A stretch of 64,000 bases of DNA from Pseudomonas paraglycinae (lineage in GTDB: Bacteria; Pseudomonadota; Gammaproteobacteria; Pseudomonadales; Pseudomonadaceae): positions 1 through 64,000 of the forward strand of contig NZ_BQHR01000009.1 of assembly GCF_021601625.1 (NCBI RefSeq). Reading direction: 5' to 3'. Both the position numbers and the translations under genes were made by a program. A model generated the notes under the pieces. The model ran no database searches, was not told the origin of the DNA, and saw only the letters and a program-made list of their open reading frames with translations. Positions 61,718-64,000 of the stretch are shown piece after piece (position 1 is the stretch's first letter; every line of letters starts with the position of its first letter).

Positions 61718-63220
61718 ATGTCTCTCGCGCTCGAACGTCTCGTCGCTGGCACGCCTATCCCTTTCGCCGGTAACCGCGTCACCGTGGTCAGCCCCGAACT
61801 GGCCGAGCGTTTCCGACCCGGCGACCACCTGTTGGTGGAGCAGGTGAGCGGCGAGCTGTTGCTGATTCCGGTGGTGGATCAGCAGGCCGCGTCGGTGGCG
61901 ATAGAGCGCGCAGCAGCGGCGTTTACCGCGTTGTCTGCGGTGCCGGATGAGGCCATCAGCCGCTTCTTTGATCTGTTCGCCCAACGCCTGGAAAACCCGG
62001 ACGCCTGGGCACTGATCGAAACCGCCAACCTTGCCGACATCGAACGGGCCAAGGCGCGCGGTCGTTCCACTACCCGTTTGCTCGCCGACGAGCGCATGCG
62101 CCGCGACATGATCGCAGGTCTGCGCGCCTGGCGTGATGCGCCGGCCACCCGTGGCAAAGTGATCAGCAGCGTCGAGCATGACGGCTGGAAGGTCGAGCAG
62201 GTGGTGTCGCCATTGGGCATCGTCGCGTTCGTGTTCGAAGGCCGGCCAAATGTCTTCGCCGACGCCGCTGGCGTTCTGCGTACCGGCAACACCGCCGTGC
62301 TGCGCATCGGTAGCGATGCGCTGGGCACCGCGCAAGCCATCGTCACCCACGCCCTGAACCCGGCGCTGGCCGATGCCGGTCTGCCGGCGGGTGCGGTGTC
62401 GCTGGTGGAGAGCGTCAACCACGCCGCCGGTTGGGCGATGTTCGCCGACCGGCGTCTGTCGCTGGCGGTGGCCCGTGGTTCGGGCCGTGCGGTCAGCCAG
62501 TTGGGCAGCATCGCCCAGCAGGCCGGTACCGCCGTCAGCCTGCACGGCACCGGTGGCGCGTGGTTGATCGCCGATTGCGATGCCGACGCCAAGCGCTTTG
62601 CCGCTGTGGTGCGTAACTCGCTGGATCGCAAGGTTTGCAACACGCTGAACGTCTGCCTGATCCAGCGCGACCGTGCTGCCGAACTGGTGCCGCTGTTCCT
62701 CGATGCCTTGCAGCAGGCCGGTACCGCGCGCGGTCAGGGCTGCAAATTGCACATCGTCGAAGGCAGCGAAAGCTATCTGCCGAGCGACTGGCAGAACGCG
62801 ACGGTCGAGGTCTATCGCGCCGAGGGTTACCAGACCGAAGCCCTGGCCGAGCCCTTGCCAGAAGCGCAATTGGGCCGCGAGTGGGAATGGGAAGAAACCC
62901 CGGAAACCAGCCTGATGATCGTCGACGATCTGGATCAGGCCATCGCGCTGTTCAATCGCTACAGCCCGCAGTTCACGGTGTCGCTGATCAGCGAAGACGC
63001 GGCGGTTCAGGAGCGTTTCTACAGCGCGGTCAACGCGCCGTTCGTGGGCAACGGGATTACCCGTTGGGTCGATGGCCAGTACGCGCTGAACAAGCCGGAG
63101 CTGGGGCTTTCGAATTGGGAAAGCGGCCGGTTGTTTGCCCGCAGCGCGATTCTCTCCGGTGACGGTGTGTTCACCGTACGCAGCCGCATGACGCAAATCG
63201 ATCTGGGCGTAAAACGCTGA
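61718..63220 (+). CDS. Aldehyde dehydrogenase, glutamate-5-semialdehyde dehydrogenase-like
   Basis: A 500-residue member of the aldehyde dehydrogenase superfamily closest in pattern to ProA. IVAFVFEGRPNVFADAAGVL, LRTGNTAVLRIGSDAL and the catalytic region DRKVCNTLNVCL (Cys307 as nucleophile) are visible. It is about 80 residues longer than ordinary ProA, mainly at the N-terminus, and is likely a paralogue with a different substrate rather than the proline biosynthetic enzyme itself. It follows glsA by 70 bases on the same strand. Confidence 0.8.
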   Translation: MSLALERLVAGTPIPFAGNRVTVVSPELAERFRPGDHLLVEQVSGELLLIPVVDQQAASVAIERAAAAFTALSAVPDEAISRFFDLFAQRLENPDAWALIETANLADIERAKARGRSTTRLLADERMRRDMIAGLRAWRDAPATRGKVISSVEHDGWKVEQVVSPLGIVAFVFEGRPNVFADAAGVLRTGNTAVLRIGSDALGTAQAIVTHALNPALADAGLPAGAVSLVESVNHAAGWAMFADRRLSLAVARGSGRAVSQLGSIAQQAGTAVSLHGTGGAWLIADCDADAKRFAAVVRNSLDRKVCNTLNVCLIQRDRAAELVPLFLDALQQAGTARGQGCKLHIVEGSESYLPSDWQNATVEVYRAEGYQTEALAEPLPEAQLGREWEWEETPETSLMIVDDLDQAIALFNRYSPQFTVSLISEDAAVQERFYSAVNAPFVGNGITRWVDGQYALNKPELGLSNWESGRLFARSAILSGDGVFTVRSRMTQIDLGVKR

Positions 63221-63225
63221 ACAGA

Positions 63226-63264
63226 ACAACGCCGCGCCCGTCGCAATGACGGGCGCGGCGTTGT
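63226..63264. terminator. Bidirectional intrinsic terminator
   Basis: A perfect 17-base stem (ACAACGCCGCGCCCGTC and complement) with five-base loop, followed by GTTTT on the plus strand, between the convergent ProA-like and carbonic anhydrase genes. Confidence 0.9.
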
Positions 63265-63268
63265 GTTT

Positions 63269-63928
63269 TCAAGCAGCATCGACTGCCTGACCGTACACCG
63301 CGCACGTCGACGGTTGCTCGGCCAGCGAGACGAAGGTACGGCGGTCGGCACTCAGCGCGTCGATCGAGCCGGTCTCGATGTCGTAGACCCAGCCGTGCAG
63401 ATTCAGCAGGCCTTTCTCCTGGGCCAGGCGCACGCTCGGGTGAGTCTGGATGTTCGCCAGTTGCGCGATCACGTTTTCCCGCACCATCGAACTCAGTTTG
63501 GCGGCGTCGTTGGCGTGCGGTCGCGATTCATTCACCACTTTCGCCGACTCGGCGTGTTGCAGCCAGCCGCTGACGGCGGGCAGGTGATCCATGCATTTGC
63601 ACTGGGCGATGGCGGTCATCGCGCCGCAATCGGAGTGGCCGCAGATCACGATGTCGGTCACGCCGAGCACGGCGACCGCGTATTCCACCGTCGCCGAAAC
63701 CCCGCCCGGATGCGGGCTGTAGGACGGCACGATATTGCCGGCGTTGCGGATCACGAACAGCTCGCCGGGTTCTTGCTGGGTCAGCAGTTCCGGGACGACG
63801 CGGCTGTCGGAGCAGGTGATGAACAAGGTGCCCGGCGTCTGGGTAGTCGCCAGGTGTTTGAACAGTTCAGTGCGTTGCGGAAACGCTTCGTTCTGGAACT
63901 TCAGGAAGCCTTCGATCAGGTTTTTCAT
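63269..63928 (-). CDS. Beta-class carbonic anhydrase
   Basis: A 219-residue enzyme interconverting CO2 and bicarbonate. Zinc ligands are Cys39, His98 and Cys101, with Asp41 and Arg43 of the CSDSR motif forming the catalytic dyad, and the [10 protein letters not shown] motif intact. The C-terminal Tyr-Asp-Ile-Glu-Thr-Gly stretch is normal for the family. ATG at 63928 follows a GAGAGGACAC-type site. The bases beyond 63929 to the window end hold no visible gene start. Confidence 0.94.
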   Translation of the reverse strand: MKNLIEGFLKFQNEAFPQRTELFKHLATTQTPGTLFITCSDSRVVPELLTQQEPGELFVIRNAGNIVPSYSPHPGGVSATVEYAVAVLGVTDIVICGHSDCGAMTAIAQCKCMDHLPAVSGWLQHAESAKVVNESRPHANDAAKLSSMVRENVIAQLANIQTHPSVRLAQEKGLLNLHGWVYDIETGSIDALSADRRTFVSLAEQPSTCAVYGQAVDAA

Positions 63929-64000
63929 GGTGTGTCCTCTCAGTTCGAACAGCCGGTGCCGAATTCGCTGTATTGAAGAATGTGTTTTGCGCCGTGACTG

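Overview
The window looks like chromosomal DNA of a Pseudomonas, most likely the P. fluorescens group. The grounds are high GC, typical pseudomonad families (DUF1652, DUF2790, DUF1289, CioAB with DUF2474, AcnB, MiaE, RstAB) and pseudomonad intergenic repeats (a REP pair and several palindromic families). I see no transposase, integrase, CRISPR array, tRNA or rRNA. All identifications come from reading the sequence; no database search was run.

Layout. 1-6.8 kb: a LysR regulator divergent from a two-subunit molybdenum hydroxylase (IorAB type), a second LysR, a three-PAS LuxR regulator and a DUF1652 protein. 6.8-10.3 kb: structured repeats, a small lipoprotein, a TRIC/UPF0126 membrane protein, and an SDR plus phosphotransferase pair. 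10.4-31.9 kb: a complete type VI secretion system. The minus-strand unit runs tssB-tssC-hcp-tssE-tssF-tssG-clpV, then an effector module, then vgrG and a MORN-repeat gene. The plus-strand unit runs tssJ-tssK-tssL-tssM-tssA. A PAAR-like DUF4280 gene lies at the far left end. All 13 core components are present; fha, ppkA and pppA are not seen. The effector module between clpV and vgrG holds a 348-residue protein with a deaminase-like HAE...CxxC signature, an RGH-type DNA/RNA nuclease and a probable immunity protein, and it looks AT-richer than its surroundings.

31.9-41.3 kb: hydroxyacid dehydrogenase, tautomerase, two tiny membrane proteins, a serine-type transporter, aconitase B, a DUF1289 protein, a tandem Usp protein and MiaE. 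41.3-45.3 kb: RstAB two-component system, bestrophin channel and MoaA. 45.6-50.7 kb: a YdeP-like molybdopterin oxidoreductase and the CioAB oxidase with its small third subunit. 50.7-57.1 kb: a CAP-domain protein, a SleB-like hydrolase, a LysR with divergent MFS exporter, and a metal-type two-component system with DUF2790. 57.2-64 kb: two divergent L,D-transpeptidases, a DoxX protein with a small EGKCG-repeat peptide (HvfA/bufferin-type RiPP precursor), glutaminase, a ProA-like aldehyde dehydrogenase and a beta-carbonic anhydrase.

Two places stand out. The first is the T6SS effector module, especially the deaminase-like protein, which has no obvious immunity gene next to it. The second is the EGKCG peptide, which is paired with DoxX but lacks the usual DUF692/DUF2063 modification genes and is separated from DoxX by a terminator-like hairpin.
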